From the NCBI GenBank assembly GCA_001795795.1, contig MGKV01000017.1, positions 81 through 48,941 of the forward strand: a stretch of DNA of 48,861 nucleotides. Reading direction: 5' to 3'. Below, in pieces: positions 27,072-36,708 of this stretch (position 1 is the stretch's first letter; each line of letters opens with the position of its first letter). A program made the position numbers and the translations under genes. This DNA is from Candidatus Yanofskybacteria bacterium RIFCSPLOWO2_02_FULL_45_18 (GTDB lineage Bacteria > Patescibacteriota > Minisyncoccia > 2-02-FULL-40-12 > GWA2-44-9). The notes under the pieces are model-generated. The model was not told where the DNA came from, did no database searches, and was given only the letters and a program-made list of their open reading frames with translations.

Positions 27072-28190
27072 CTAGCTCAAACTTAAATTAGCGTCCATCT
27101 TAATTGACTTCCAGCTAAATTTGTTCCGGCTTGTCGTTGGAATTTGAGCATACCGGAAATATCCGGCGCAGGCGATCATGGTGGCGTTGTCGCCGGTGTA
27201 TTCCATGGCGGGCTGGAAATACCTGATGCCCGCTTTGGCGCAATTTTTGGAAAGTTCTTCACGCAGATATTTGTTGGCCGATACGCCGCCTGAAAGCAAG
27301 ACAGCTTTTGTTTTAAATTGCGCGGCGGCTTTCAAAGTTTTTTGAACCAGCACCTCAATAGCGGCTTTTTGGAATTCGTAACAAATCTCGTTGACGACAG
27401 AATCTGTTAATTTAGTTTTATTTTCTTTAAGTTCCCGCACCTTATACAGAACCGAAGTTTTCAACCCCGAATAGCTAAAATTAAAATCCTTGGACTTAAT
27501 CATCGGCCTCGGAAACTTAATAATTGTATCCGCGTTGATCCGTATTGATCCCGCGTTATTCAGCGCAAATTGCTCGGCTAGCCGAGCAATTTGAGGCCCG
27601 CCCGGATAGCCCAGACCAAGTAGCCGCGCGACCTTGTCAAATGCTTCGCCCACTGCGTCATCCAGCGTCTCGCCGATGATTTTATATTTGCCGTGGTCTT
27701 GCATCAGCACCAGCTCCGTATGCCCTCCCGAGACGATTAAATTCAACGCCGGAAATATCTTATCTCCGAAATTTTGAATTTTGAGTTTTGAATTTTGAGT
27801 TTTCACTCCAATTGGCATCAGCCAATTGGAGTGTATGTGTCCGTCCAGATGATTAACTCCGACAATTGGTTTATCATATTTCCATGCTAAAGTCCGCGCG
27901 AAAGTCAGGCCGGTTAAAAGCGCCGGAGCGAGACCGGGGCCGCGCGTGACGGAGATCAGGCCTATGCCGTCAATATCCGTTTCGGCGTCCGCGAGCGCGG
28001 TTTTAAAAACATGCCCGATGTTTTTGGCATGCTCGCGGGCGGCCAGATTGGGCACGACGCCGCCAAATTTTGCGTGAAGTTTTACCTGTGACGAGATGGC
28101 ATTTGACAAAACTTCAATCCGGCTACTTTTCGCCTCAATTATGGCTATGGCCGTCTCGTCACAGGATGTTTCAATTCCTAGTATTTTCAT
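27072..28190 (-). CDS. tsaD: tRNA N6-adenosine threonylcarbamoyltransferase
   Basis: MKILGIETSCDETAIAI; VNHLDGHIHS; VSGGHTELV; LLSGGVSANKYLRE. Confidence 0.97.
   Translation of the reverse strand: MKILGIETSCDETAIAIIEAKSSRIEVLSNAISSQVKLHAKFGGVVPNLAAREHAKNIGHVFKTALADAETDIDGIGLISVTRGPGLAPALLTGLTFARTLAWKYDKPIVGVNHLDGHIHSNWLMPIGVKTQNSKLKIQNFGDKIFPALNLIVSGGHTELVLMQDHGKYKIIGETLDDAVGEAFDKVARLLGLGYPGGPQIARLAEQFALNNAGSIRINADTIIKFPRPMIKSKDFNFSYSGLKTSVLYKVRELKENKTKLTDSVVNEICYEFQKAAIEVLVQKTLKAAAQFKTKAVLLSGGVSANKYLREELSKNCAKAGIRYFQPAMEYTGDNATMIACAGYFRYAQIPTTSRNKFSWKSIKMDANLSLS
27566..27593. repeat. 28-bp perfect palindrome inside tsaD
   Basis: caaattgctcggctagccgagcaatttg. Confidence 0.95.
27769..27833. 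repeat. In-frame heptads (5 units) plus 12-bp-stem palindrome inside tsaD
   Basis: aaatttt gaatttt gagtttt gaatttt gagtttt + cactccaattgg catcag ccaattggagtg. Confidence 0.9.
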
Positions 28191-28213
28191 AAAAAAGATA
28201 GTAAACTGGCCGC

Positions 28214-29518
28214 ATGAGCATACACTTTATAGGTATCGGGGGCATCGGAACCAGCGCTTTGGCCAGATATTTTGTATTAAAAGGTTATCAGGTCTCCGGC
28301 TCTGACGCAACCGAGTCAGAAATAACCAAAGCTCTGGCTAAAGAAGGGGTAAGGATATTTGTGGGGCACAAAGAAAGCAATATAAAAACATCTGACCTTG
28401 TCATTTATTCTGCCGCCGTAGCGGCCGACAATCTCGAACTGGTTAAGGCAAAAAAGCTTGGGTTAAAAGTGCAAAGCTATGCCGAGGCGCTGGGGGAACT
28501 GACTAAAAAATATTTTACCATTGCCGTTTCGGGTTCGCATGGCAAGAGTACGACTACGGCTCTTTTGTCGCTAGTCTTGGTTGAGGCCGGTTTTGCCCCG
28601 ACGGTTATTGTGGGCACGAAGTTAAGGGAGTTTGGCGACAGTAATTTTAGAGCCGGTAAAAGTGAGTACTTAGTTATTGAGTCTGATGAATATAATCGCT
28701 CTTTTCACAGCTACTACCCCAAGATAGTCGTGCTGACCAATGTGGGTAAAGAACATTTGGACACCTACGGTGGTATTGCCGGTGTAAAAATTGGATTTTT
28801 AAAATATCTTAAAAATCTTTCGGAAGACGGAATTGTTTTTGCCAACTGGGCTGACCGCAACTCCCGTGAGGTTGTAAATAAATCCGGCCGCAAGACAGTG
28901 TTTTATAATCGCGGGCCGTTTCAGAAGCACAATTTGAAAATTTTAGGTTTTCACAATCAGCTTAACGCCGAAGCGGTTTGGCAGACGGCTAGGCACCTTG
29001 GCATAAAGAGAAGTCTTGTTGAAAAGGTTTTGTCAAAATATCGGGGTGCTTGGCGGCGAATGGAAAAAATAAGGCCCGGCAAAAAAACATTTCAGGGTTT
29101 TGAGATATATAGTGATTATGCCCATCATCCCACAGAAATTCAGGCGACATTGGGCGGTATTCGCCAGAAATATCCCACGAGAAAAATTGTGTGTATTTTC
29201 CAACCGCATCAGCAAGACCGCCTGACGCGGCTCTACGCTGAATTTAAAAAATGTTTCCCTGACGCCGATGAGTTGATTTTGATGCCGGAATATGTTGTGA
29301 AGGGGAGAGAGGGTTATCTAAAAAAAGTTAAAACCAGTTATGAACTGGCTGTAGATTTAAGCAAATCGTTGCCGCAAAGTCGTTTGAACAAAGTTACCTA
29401 CCAAAAAGATTTTGACGGGCTGGAGCAAGTTTTAAGTAGCCGGAAATATAAAAAGGGGACGCTCCTAGTATTTATGGGAGCGGGCAGTATTGATAATTGG
29501 GCAAAGAAGAATTTGTAA
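28214..29518 (+). CDS. murC: UDP-N-acetylmuramate--L-alanine ligase
   Basis: HFIGIGGIGTSALARYF; VSGSHGKSTTTALLSLVL; YSDYAHHPTEIQATL. Confidence 0.95.
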   Translation: MSIHFIGIGGIGTSALARYFVLKGYQVSGSDATESEITKALAKEGVRIFVGHKESNIKTSDLVIYSAAVAADNLELVKAKKLGLKVQSYAEALGELTKKYFTIAVSGSHGKSTTTALLSLVLVEAGFAPTVIVGTKLREFGDSNFRAGKSEYLVIESDEYNRSFHSYYPKIVVLTNVGKEHLDTYGGIAGVKIGFLKYLKNLSEDGIVFANWADRNSREVVNKSGRKTVFYNRGPFQKHNLKILGFHNQLNAEAVWQTARHLGIKRSLVEKVLSKYRGAWRRMEKIRPGKKTFQGFEIYSDYAHHPTEIQATLGGIRQKYPTRKIVCIFQPHQQDRLTRLYAEFKKCFPDADELILMPEYVVKGREGYLKKVKTSYELAVDLSKSLPQSRLNKVTYQKDFDGLEQVLSSRKYKKGTLLVFMGAGSIDNWAKKNL

Positions 29519-29568
29519 TCCGTGCTTCACAAAACACACTAAAAAGGGTATGATTTCGGGGTATTTAG

Positions 29569-29640
29569 GGCGCCATCGTCTAGCGGTTAGGACATTTGCT
29601 TTTCAAGCAAAGAACCGGAGTTCGACTCTCCGTGGCGCTG
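29569..29640 (+). tRNA. tRNA-Glu(TTC)
   Basis: GGCGCCA TC GTCTAGCGGTTAGGAC..TTTGC TTTTCAA GCAAA..TTCGACT..TGGCGCT. Confidence 0.92.
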
Positions 29641-29759
29641 CGAGCGAACGAAGGTGAGCGAGTACTGAGGTCAGTAGGCCGAATGTGCGTCAAAAAATAT
29701 AAAAAGCTTCAAGGTCCGACTTTGGGGGCGGGCAGGCATTCTGGAAACTTGTAGGTTGC

Positions 29760-29798
29760 ATAAGATAAACGGCTCAACCAGTGAGCCGTTTATCTTAT
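29760..29798. terminator. Strong hairpin at 3' end of rplT
   Basis: 17-bp perfect stem ataagataaacggctca/tgagccgtttatcttat. Confidence 0.8.
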
Positions 29799-30139
29799 TT
29801 TGCGGAGTTGAGGATTTGCTTGAATACTTCGGGATTGTGTTCAGCAAAGTCGGCGAGGATTTTGCGGTCTAATTGAATGTCCGCTTTTTTGAGAAGCGGG
29901 ATAAGTTTGGAATAAGAAATACCATTTTCCCGTGCGGCGGCGTTAATTTTTATCTGCCACAAGCGGCGAAAGTTACCTTTTTTCTTTTTACGGTCAGCGA
30001 ACTGGAATGACCATGCATGGAGCAGGGCCTCTTTGGCGGCGCGCTCTTTGGATTTGCGGCCCCACAAAAACCCCTTGGTGTGTTTCAAGAGTGCTTTTCT
30101 CTTTCTGTTTGCTATTATGCCTCTTTTAACTCGTGTCAT
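29795..30139 (-). CDS. rplT: 50S ribosomal protein L20
   Basis: MTRVKRGIIANRKRKALLKHTKGFLWGRKS. Confidence 0.97.
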   Translation of the reverse strand: MTRVKRGIIANRKRKALLKHTKGFLWGRKSKERAAKEALLHAWSFQFADRKKKKGNFRRLWQIKINAAARENGISYSKLIPLLKKADIQLDRKILADFAEHNPEVFKQILNSAK

Positions 30140-30205
30140 ATTATATAACTTGATGGCCGCTCGGCCATTTTGCTATTTATCGTTTATCATTTTCTAATTT
30201 CCATA

Positions 30206-30394
30206 TTAAAAACTGGGCAGTAAAAGCTTGGCTGACCTTAACAGTCCTCTCGGCACAGTTAAAGAACCGCGCCGATTACGTTTTTGATTGCCCGAAAGTT
30301 TGGCATTAAAATGATTCTGGTGCGGAGGCCGCTTGGTCATTTTGCCTCTGCCGGTTATCTTAACTCTTTTTTGCAATGACTTGTTTGTTTTCAT
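30206..30394 (-). CDS. rpmI: 50S ribosomal protein L35
   Basis: MKTNKSLQKRVKITGRGKMTKRPPHQNHFNAKLS; position in infC-rpmI-rplT. Confidence 0.92.
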   Translation of the reverse strand: MKTNKSLQKRVKITGRGKMTKRPPHQNHFNAKLSGNQKRNRRGSLTVPRGLLRSAKLLLPSF

Positions 30395-30908
30395 GATTTT
30401 GTTTTTTGACTTTTTGCGCCACCGTTATCCAGCCAAAGGGGGAGCGTCTCAATAAATCATGGGCATTCGGTTCGGTCAGGGTTTTAAGGAAATTTATTAG
30501 CTTATCTCTTCCCATCGGCGCGAGAGCTTTTTCGCGTCCCCGCAGGGTTAGCTCAATTTTGACCAAGTACCCTTCTTTTAAAAACTCGTCTATTTGTTTG
30601 GCTTTGAAGTCCAAATCGTGGACTCCGGTCTTGAATCCGATGCGAACCGTTTTCATTTCTTGCTCCTTGGGTTTTCCGGAGCTCTTTCGTTCCTGCCGCG
30701 CTTTCTGGTACTTGTATTTGCCGTAGTCCATCAGTTTGGCTATGGGCGGCTGAACATTGGGCCCGACTTCTACCAGATCAAGGTCTTTTTCGCGAGCCAG
30801 TTTAAGCGCCTCAACTACGGGGACTATCCCAAGCTGTTCTCCCGTTTCGCCGATTAGTTTGACTTCGCGGGATCTGATTTGGTTGTTGATTCTTAATTCT
30901 TTTAGCAA
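30360..30908 (-). CDS. infC: Translation initiation factor IF-3 (non-ATG start)
   Basis: RINNQIRSREVKLIGETGEQLGIVP; DLVEVGPNVQPPIAKLMDYGKYKYQ. Confidence 0.96.
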   Translation of the reverse strand: MLKELRINNQIRSREVKLIGETGEQLGIVPVVEALKLAREKDLDLVEVGPNVQPPIAKLMDYGKYKYQKARQERKSSGKPKEQEMKTVRIGFKTGVHDLDFKAKQIDEFLKEGYLVKIELTLRGREKALAPMGRDKLINFLKTLTEPNAHDLLRRSPFGWITVAQKVKKQNHENKQVIAKKS

Positions 30909-30966
30909 GTTATCGTTTGATGCTCAGATATTTAATCACAGTTTGTATAAAACTTCAAGAGCAGGG

Positions 30967-31935
30967 TTAATCAGCCAAATATTTTTCGGTTATCTGAATT
31001 TTGCCGACGCGTCCCTTGGCGGAACAATCTAACAGCGCTTTGGCTCCAACGGGAAGAGTTAAACTGGGGACATCATGGCCGAAATCAACCCCGTAAATAA
31101 CAGGAAAGTTATAACCCTCGGTTGCTTCCAAAATAATGTCTTCAAGAACCGGCGGCTTGTCCATATTTGCCCAGCCCTCGGTCTCATCTTCAATTGAGAC
31201 AAGGTCGGTGATTTTGCCGATTATCAGCCCCTCTATTTTCTTGAAAACTTTGGCTACGCGCAAGCGCCAAAGGAAGTTATCCAGACTTTCAATGTTTTCG
31301 GCGGTTTCTTCAAGGAATAATATCTTGCCGTCCCACTTGGGTTCAAAGGGGGTGCCCATCAATCCCAAAAGAGTGTCAAAGTTTCCTCCAATGAGTGTGC
31401 CTTCAGCCCGACCGGGGCGTAGAACTTTCCATTCGGTGAAACTGGACAAGCTGCCCGGCTCGCCTTTGGTTATGGCATTTTTAAAATTCTTAAGCGTGAA
31501 TTTGCCTCCTTTGGTTTCGGAGTTAAGCCCTTGGATAAGCGGGCCGTGGAAAGTTATCAGTCCCGTCTTTTCAGTAATGGCGGTGAGTAGGGTAGTGATG
31601 TCGGAGTAGCCGACGAATATTTTGGGATTCTTCTCAATAATACTCCAATCTATCTCGGGCAGGAGCTGAATCGCGGCATAGCCGCCGCCGGTGCAAAAAA
31701 TTGCCTTAACTTCGTCATCCAAAAACATTGCGAGGAGATCCGTTAGGCGGTCTTTGATTGGGCCGGCTTGGTAGTTGGCGTGGACCTCCAGCGCTTTGGG
31801 CCCAAGTTTTGGCTTAAAGCCCATGGATTCTAAAATAGCCATTCCGTTGGAAAGAGCCTTTTTTGAGAAAACTGGCATGGAGGGAGAGACGACCCCTACT
31901 ACATCGCCGGGTTTTAGTTTGGGCGGCTTAATCAT
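30967..31935 (-). CDS. LD-carboxypeptidase (S66 family)
   Basis: PPKLKPGDVVGVVSPS; IFCTGGGYAAIQLLPEID; FVGYSDITTLL; IGGNFDTL. Confidence 0.95.
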   Translation of the reverse strand: MIKPPKLKPGDVVGVVSPSMPVFSKKALSNGMAILESMGFKPKLGPKALEVHANYQAGPIKDRLTDLLAMFLDDEVKAIFCTGGGYAAIQLLPEIDWSIIEKNPKIFVGYSDITTLLTAITEKTGLITFHGPLIQGLNSETKGGKFTLKNFKNAITKGEPGSLSSFTEWKVLRPGRAEGTLIGGNFDTLLGLMGTPFEPKWDGKILFLEETAENIESLDNFLWRLRVAKVFKKIEGLIIGKITDLVSIEDETEGWANMDKPPVLEDIILEATEGYNFPVIYGVDFGHDVPSLTLPVGAKALLDCSAKGRVGKIQITEKYLAD

Positions 31936-32097
31936 AAAGTGGCGCAGACGGCCAATAGGGTTACTGTCAGCAAATCTTGACAGGCATTAAAAAACACTGA
32001 CTCCTAGTAAATCTATTGTCAGTATAGCATTTGGCCAAGAGGGAGGCAAACCTTCAAAAACTTGACGATTTCTCTTAATAGTTGCTTAAAAAGTAAG

Positions 32098-32781
32098 CTA
32101 CTTCAGTACCTCAACCGCATATTTTTTTATGATTTCTTCGTTGGAGAGATTATACCAGGGATAATTTGAATCGCCGGGATAAAAACCGATGCCGTCGTTT
32201 CTCCGCGCTTCCTTTTCTTCGGCTGTGGCATGGTCGTGGGCAATGTCGTAAGTTCTGCCTTGCGCCATCAGATTTCTCTCAACGGTTTCGTGTGTGAGAA
32301 TATATTTTATTTCCTTCGAATCAATTTTGCCGTCTATCCAGATCTCCCGCGCGGGCACATAATCGTATACGAAAGAATGGCCGCCGAAAACAAAACCCGG
32401 GTCAATGTATTTTCTGACCACGGTTCCGTCTACGAATTTTATCGCGGCGGTATCGGTCTCTTCCTCTCTAACTATAAAGCTGGGCGCGGGCGGAGGCAGA
32501 GTCAGTTTCTTTTTCATCATTTCGCGCTCCTCGCTGTAGCTTTCAAAATCGGTTGCTTGGACCTCCATTTCGAAAACCTTCAGCATCAATCCGATCTCGT
32601 CTTTAAAAATCCGGTCAATCCATATTTCGTCGTCGGGTATATAGTATTTGTTTGAATACCAAGCGAGACGGTGCGGATTCCAATGCGGTGAAGTAAAGTC
32701 GGTATCCAGGGTGTTGCGGATCAAAAATCCGTCCACCAGCACTTTTTTTTTGTTTTTTAAGATATTGGGCGTATTGTCCAT
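32098..32781 (-). CDS. Hypothetical protein with internal duplication and HE..ER..H motif
   Basis: YIPDDEIWIDRIFKDEIGLML / YVPAREIWIDGKIDSKEIKYIL; THETVERNLMAQGRTYDIAHDHA. Confidence 0.8.
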   Translation of the reverse strand: MDNTPNILKNKKKVLVDGFLIRNTLDTDFTSPHWNPHRLAWYSNKYYIPDDEIWIDRIFKDEIGLMLKVFEMEVQATDFESYSEEREMMKKKLTLPPPAPSFIVREEETDTAAIKFVDGTVVRKYIDPGFVFGGHSFVYDYVPAREIWIDGKIDSKEIKYILTHETVERNLMAQGRTYDIAHDHATAEEKEARRNDGIGFYPGDSNYPWYNLSNEEIIKKYAVEVLK

Positions 32782-32809
32782 AATCCTCTATTATATTAGA
32801 TTATAAGGT

Positions 32810-34636
32810 ATGCATAAACAAGCCGAAGCTCGGGAACAAGTTAAAAATATCGCCGCCAAAATTCAGACAGACGCGGAAAAGCGCGATTATGTTCATCTCC
32901 ACGATTATCTTCTAGAAAAAGTTTCTTCAGAAGTCCGCGATATCGTTCGGGAATCCTTGGGAATTTCACGGGAGGCAGCCGACCATATGGTGATTGAAAT
33001 AGCGCCGCCGCATGTCCACGGCGACTTGGCGCTCAATATTTTTGATGCGGCAAAAATATCCGGCCAGTCCGCAGTTAATCTTGCCGCCGCGATTTCCAAA
33101 GCGCTGGAGCTGAAGTTACCGGAGCATCTGGAAAAGATTGAGTTGGCAGGGCCGTTTGTCAATCTTTTTTTGAAACGGAAGCTGTTTTATCGCGAATCGT
33201 TAACCGAAGCAGTCCGGTTGGGCGAAAAGTTCGGCGAAAGTAATGTTAATGCCGGCAAACTGGCTTGGGTTGAGTATTCGGCGCCCAATATCGCCAAACC
33301 CATCGGCGTCGGCCACTTGAGGTCAACCATCATAGGTCAAGCGCTGGTTAACATTTACCATGCTACCGGCTACGGAGTTCTCCGCCATAATTATCTTGGC
33401 GACTGGGGAACGCAATTTGGCAAGCTCATTTACGCTTACCAGCAATGGGGCGATGAAAACAAAATAAACCAAAATCCGATTGCCGAGCTTAAAGAATTAT
33501 ACGTCCGTTTCCATAAAGAAGCGGAAACAAATCCGGACATGGAGGACAAAGCGTGCGCTCTTTCACTTCGCCTTGAGGAGGGTGCTCCGGAACTGTTGTC
33601 TTTGTGGCAACGCTTCAAAGACTTGAGTGTTGCTAATTTCAAAAAAACCTACCAAAAATTGGGAGTGGAGTTTGATTTATGGCTTGGAGAAAGCGAATTT
33701 GCGGGTCAGGGGCAGGACATTGCCAAAGAGTGTTTGGATAAAAAAATATGCCAGAAAGATCCTGATTCCGGCGCGGTTGTTTGCGATTTGGGCGGCGGCA
33801 TTCCGACATTCCTGATTCAAAAGCAGGACGGCTCTACCTTATATATAACCCGCGATCTCGCCTCCATTAAATTCAGAGTTGAGGCGGCGCGTCCCGATGT
33901 TCTGCTTTATATTGTCGGCAGTGAGCAGGAGCTGAACTTCCGCCAGTTTTTGGGGCTGGCCGAAAAGCTTGGTTATGTTCAGCTCGGCCGCGCAAAACAT
34001 ATCGGCTTTGGCACAATCTTGAGCGAGGGTAAGAAAATGTCCACTCGCGGAGGCACACTAATCGAGTTGGAAGAGCTTATCGCTCAATCTATTGCCAAAT
34101 CAAAGGAAATAATTAAAGAAAAAAATCCGGATTTGAACAGCGCCCAAGCGGATGAGATTTCACGAATCGTCGGTGTTGGCGCGATAATTTATAATGACCT
34201 TCGTCAGTCGCGGACAAAAAATATTTCTTTTAACTGGAAGCGGATGTTGGATTTTGAGTCGGGTAGCGCGGCGTATTTGCAGTATACTTATGTGAGGATA
34301 CGGTCAATACTGAAAAGAGCGACCAGTCGACCAAGCGGCCAAGCGACAGGTTTTAGTTATATTTTTGAAAAAGAGAGCGAATTTAATCTGACTAGAAAAA
34401 TGGTATTCTTTCCGCAGGTTGTGTTGAAGGCGCAGGAAAACAACTGGCCGCACCTTGTTGCCACTTATCTTGAAGAGCTGGCGCAACTGTTCAATACTTT
34501 TTACAATGAAGCATCAATAATTAACACTTCGGACATCTTGCTTAGGGAGTCACGACTGAATCTTATCTCGGCAGTTGCCGCTATAGTTAAAAAGGGCTTG
34601 GGTTTGCTTGATATTAAAGTACCCGATAAAATGTAA
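32810..34636 (+). CDS. argS: Arginyl-tRNA synthetase
   Basis: EYSAPNIAKPIGVGHLRSTIIGQAL; KKMSTRGG; ALPHA-helical anticodon-binding C-terminus. Confidence 0.96.
   Translation: MHKQAEAREQVKNIAAKIQTDAEKRDYVHLHDYLLEKVSSEVRDIVRESLGISREAADHMVIEIAPPHVHGDLALNIFDAAKISGQSAVNLAAAISKALELKLPEHLEKIELAGPFVNLFLKRKLFYRESLTEAVRLGEKFGESNVNAGKLAWVEYSAPNIAKPIGVGHLRSTIIGQALVNIYHATGYGVLRHNYLGDWGTQFGKLIYAYQQWGDENKINQNPIAELKELYVRFHKEAETNPDMEDKACALSLRLEEGAPELLSLWQRFKDLSVANFKKTYQKLGVEFDLWLGESEFAGQGQDIAKECLDKKICQKDPDSGAVVCDLGGGIPTFLIQKQDGSTLYITRDLASIKFRVEAARPDVLLYIVGSEQELNFRQFLGLAEKLGYVQLGRAKHIGFGTILSEGKKMSTRGGTLIELEELIAQSIAKSKEIIKEKNPDLNSAQADEISRIVGVGAIIYNDLRQSRTKNISFNWKRMLDFESGSAAYLQYTYVRIRSILKRATSRPSGQATGFSYIFEKESEFNLTRKMVFFPQVVLKAQENNWPHLVATYLEELAQLFNTFYNEASIINTSDILLRESRLNLISAVAAIVKKGLGLLDIKVPDKM
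34319..34350. repeat. In-frame period-8 degenerate array in argS
   Basis: gcgaccag tcgaccaa gcggccaa gcgacagg; encodes RATSRPSGQATG. Confidence 0.7.
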
Positions 34637-34652
34637 TTTAGTAGTTATTTCT

Positions 34653-35714
34653 ATGAATACTATATCGAAGATTACTACCGCTGAAAGCGTAACGGCGGGG
34701 CATCCGGACAAAGTTTGCGACCAGATATCGGACGCGGTCTTGGACGCTCTTTTGGAAAAAGATCCGCAAAGCCGCGTAGCGGTTGAATCTTTTGGTTCGC
34801 ACGGTTTGGTCGTGATTGGGGGCGAGGTAACCAGTTCCGCCAAAGTTGATTTCGCCGATATTGCGCGGAGGACTTATCGCGATATTGGTTATTGCGACAA
34901 ACCGAAGATGGTAGTAAATGTCCGCGCGCAGTCGCCCGATATTGCTGTGGGCGTGGATACGGGTGGAGCTGGGGATCAAGGCATCATGTATGGTTATGCC
35001 ACCGACGAAACTCCCGAATTTTTGCCGCCGGTGGTAGTTCTGGCGCACAAGCTGACCCGTGGTTTGGAAGATTTGCGGAGGAATAACCCTGACTTTGAAT
35101 GGCTTGAACCGGACGGCAAGGCGCAGATTACTATGGATGGTCCGGTAGCGAAATCAGTTTTAGTTTCCTGTCAGCACAAGGAAGAGATTGATATTAAAGA
35201 ACTGCGGGAAGCTATCCGTGAAAAATTAATTTTGCCGATTGTCGGAGAGGGCGACTACGATGTTTTAATAAACCTGACCGGCAAGTTTGTGCAAGGCGGC
35301 TTTGATGCCGATACTGGGCTGACCGGCCGCAAGATAATGGTGGATACTTACGGTGGAATAATTCCGCATGGCGGGGGATGCTTTTCGGGCAAGGACCCGA
35401 CTAAGGTTGACCGCTCGGCGGCATATATGGCGCGCTTTGCCGCCAAAAACATTGTCGCAAACGGCTACGCTAAAAAATGCCTGGTCAGTGTGGCTTACGC
35501 TATCGGCAAGAAGGAACCATTGATGCTGGAGGCCGAAACTTTCGGCACGGGTAATACGGATATGGCGCGGGAAATACTGGGAACTTATTTTAATTTTGCT
35601 CCGCTAAGAATCATCAAGGCATTGGATTTACGCCGGCCCATCTATCTTCAGACGGCTGCTTACGGGCATTTCGGCAAGCCTGACCTGCCATGGGAGAAAA
35701 TTGTTAAGCTCTGA
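34653..35714 (+). CDS. metK: S-adenosylmethionine synthetase
   Basis: TAESVTAGHPDKVCDQISDAVLDA; GAGDQGIMYGYA; GGGCFSGKDPTKVDRSAAYMAR. Confidence 0.98.
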   Translation: MNTISKITTAESVTAGHPDKVCDQISDAVLDALLEKDPQSRVAVESFGSHGLVVIGGEVTSSAKVDFADIARRTYRDIGYCDKPKMVVNVRAQSPDIAVGVDTGGAGDQGIMYGYATDETPEFLPPVVVLAHKLTRGLEDLRRNNPDFEWLEPDGKAQITMDGPVAKSVLVSCQHKEEIDIKELREAIREKLILPIVGEGDYDVLINLTGKFVQGGFDADTGLTGRKIMVDTYGGIIPHGGGCFSGKDPTKVDRSAAYMARFAAKNIVANGYAKKCLVSVAYAIGKKEPLMLEAETFGTGNTDMAREILGTYFNFAPLRIIKALDLRRPIYLQTAAYGHFGKPDLPWEKIVKL

Positions 35715-35768
35715 ATTATCGTTGCCAAATGACTGATTGTGAGTTATATTTGGGCTGGTTTAGTGTCG

Positions 35769-35840
35769 GTCGGTGTAGCTCAGTGGTAGAGCACTGCCCT
35801 CATAAAGCAGTTGTCGGAGGTTCGATCCCTCCCACCGACA
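35769..35840 (+). tRNA. tRNA with CAT anticodon (Met; Ile2 not excluded)
   Basis: GTCGGTG..CTGCC CTCATAA AGCAG..TTCGATC..CACCGAC-A. Confidence 0.9.
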
Positions 35841-35871
35841 CAAAAACCAAGTTGTTTAACAAGGAGCATGT

Positions 35872-36552
35872 ATGGATTTTATGGCGGTTGTTGTTATTTT
35901 TATTTTGATGGGTTTATCCTTAATTTTATTTGCCCGCTACCGTAACCGCAGAAACAGGATTAAGCGCGAAGAAGAAAAAAAGAAATTCAGCCAGACAGCC
36001 GACAGCAAAGCGGAAGAGTTCGTTCTGCTGGGTCACTTCAATCCTTTTCACAACGAGTATCCCGCGCCGGTTGACGCGATTGGTATTCTTGGCGGGGTTG
36101 CTCTGGTGTCCGTAATGATAGCGAGAAAAGAGGGCGGTGTTCCGGTTATCAGGCAAGTGGGAAAGGATTTTCTCTATCAGCGGCATAATGCCGAGACAAC
36201 TGCCGGATTGGCCGGCTTTGACTATTGGAACGACTTCCTGTTTGCTTTTAGCGAAGAAAGGGTTATTTGCCCAAAAATATCCCGACAGCTGGAATTCTAT
36301 AACGACCTTTTGAAAGATCACAAGTTTTGCAAAGACAAGTCCCCGATGAGATTATACTTGGCGATGTGTCTTATGGCAGCCGAACTGATCATCCCCGAAC
36401 TGATTGCCACATTGAAATGGCAGTTAGCCCGAGGTTATACGGAAGAGTTCGTAACCCAATGGTACGGCCACAAAATCTACGCTTTGTTTGATAAAGATAC
36501 GAAAGAACTGTTGCCAAAAGATTGGCGTGACTTATTAAAAATGCCCAGCTAA
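35872..36552 (+). CDS. Hypothetical membrane-anchored protein
   Basis: N-terminal TM (AVVVIFILMGLSLILFARY), SD aaggag. Confidence 0.75.
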   Translation: MDFMAVVVIFILMGLSLILFARYRNRRNRIKREEEKKKFSQTADSKAEEFVLLGHFNPFHNEYPAPVDAIGILGGVALVSVMIARKEGGVPVIRQVGKDFLYQRHNAETTAGLAGFDYWNDFLFAFSEERVICPKISRQLEFYNDLLKDHKFCKDKSPMRLYLAMCLMAAELIIPELIATLKWQLARGYTEEFVTQWYGHKIYALFDKDTKELLPKDWRDLLKMPS

Positions 36553-36602
36553 ATTAGCCGGGCTTTTATAATAACGCAATCTTTGCGGGCGCTTGTTTTA
36601 AA

Positions 36603-36657
36603 CCAACAGGGCGTCCCCACGATTGGCACATGCCAATTACGGAGATGTCCCTGTTGG
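36603..36657. repeat. Nested inverted repeat upstream of tmRNA
   Basis: ccaacaggg...ccctgttgg enclosing attggca-ca-tgccaat. Confidence 0.7.
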
Positions 36658-36708
36658 TGATACCCGTTCGGTGACAGTGTTACCTATGTACCCATCCGGT
36701 ACAGATTG

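Noticed and set aside
29641-29759. Possible additional RNA after tRNA-Glu (gagcgaacgaaggtgagcgagtactgagg)
   Set aside because: Low-complexity gagcga-like flank without a convincing closed structure.
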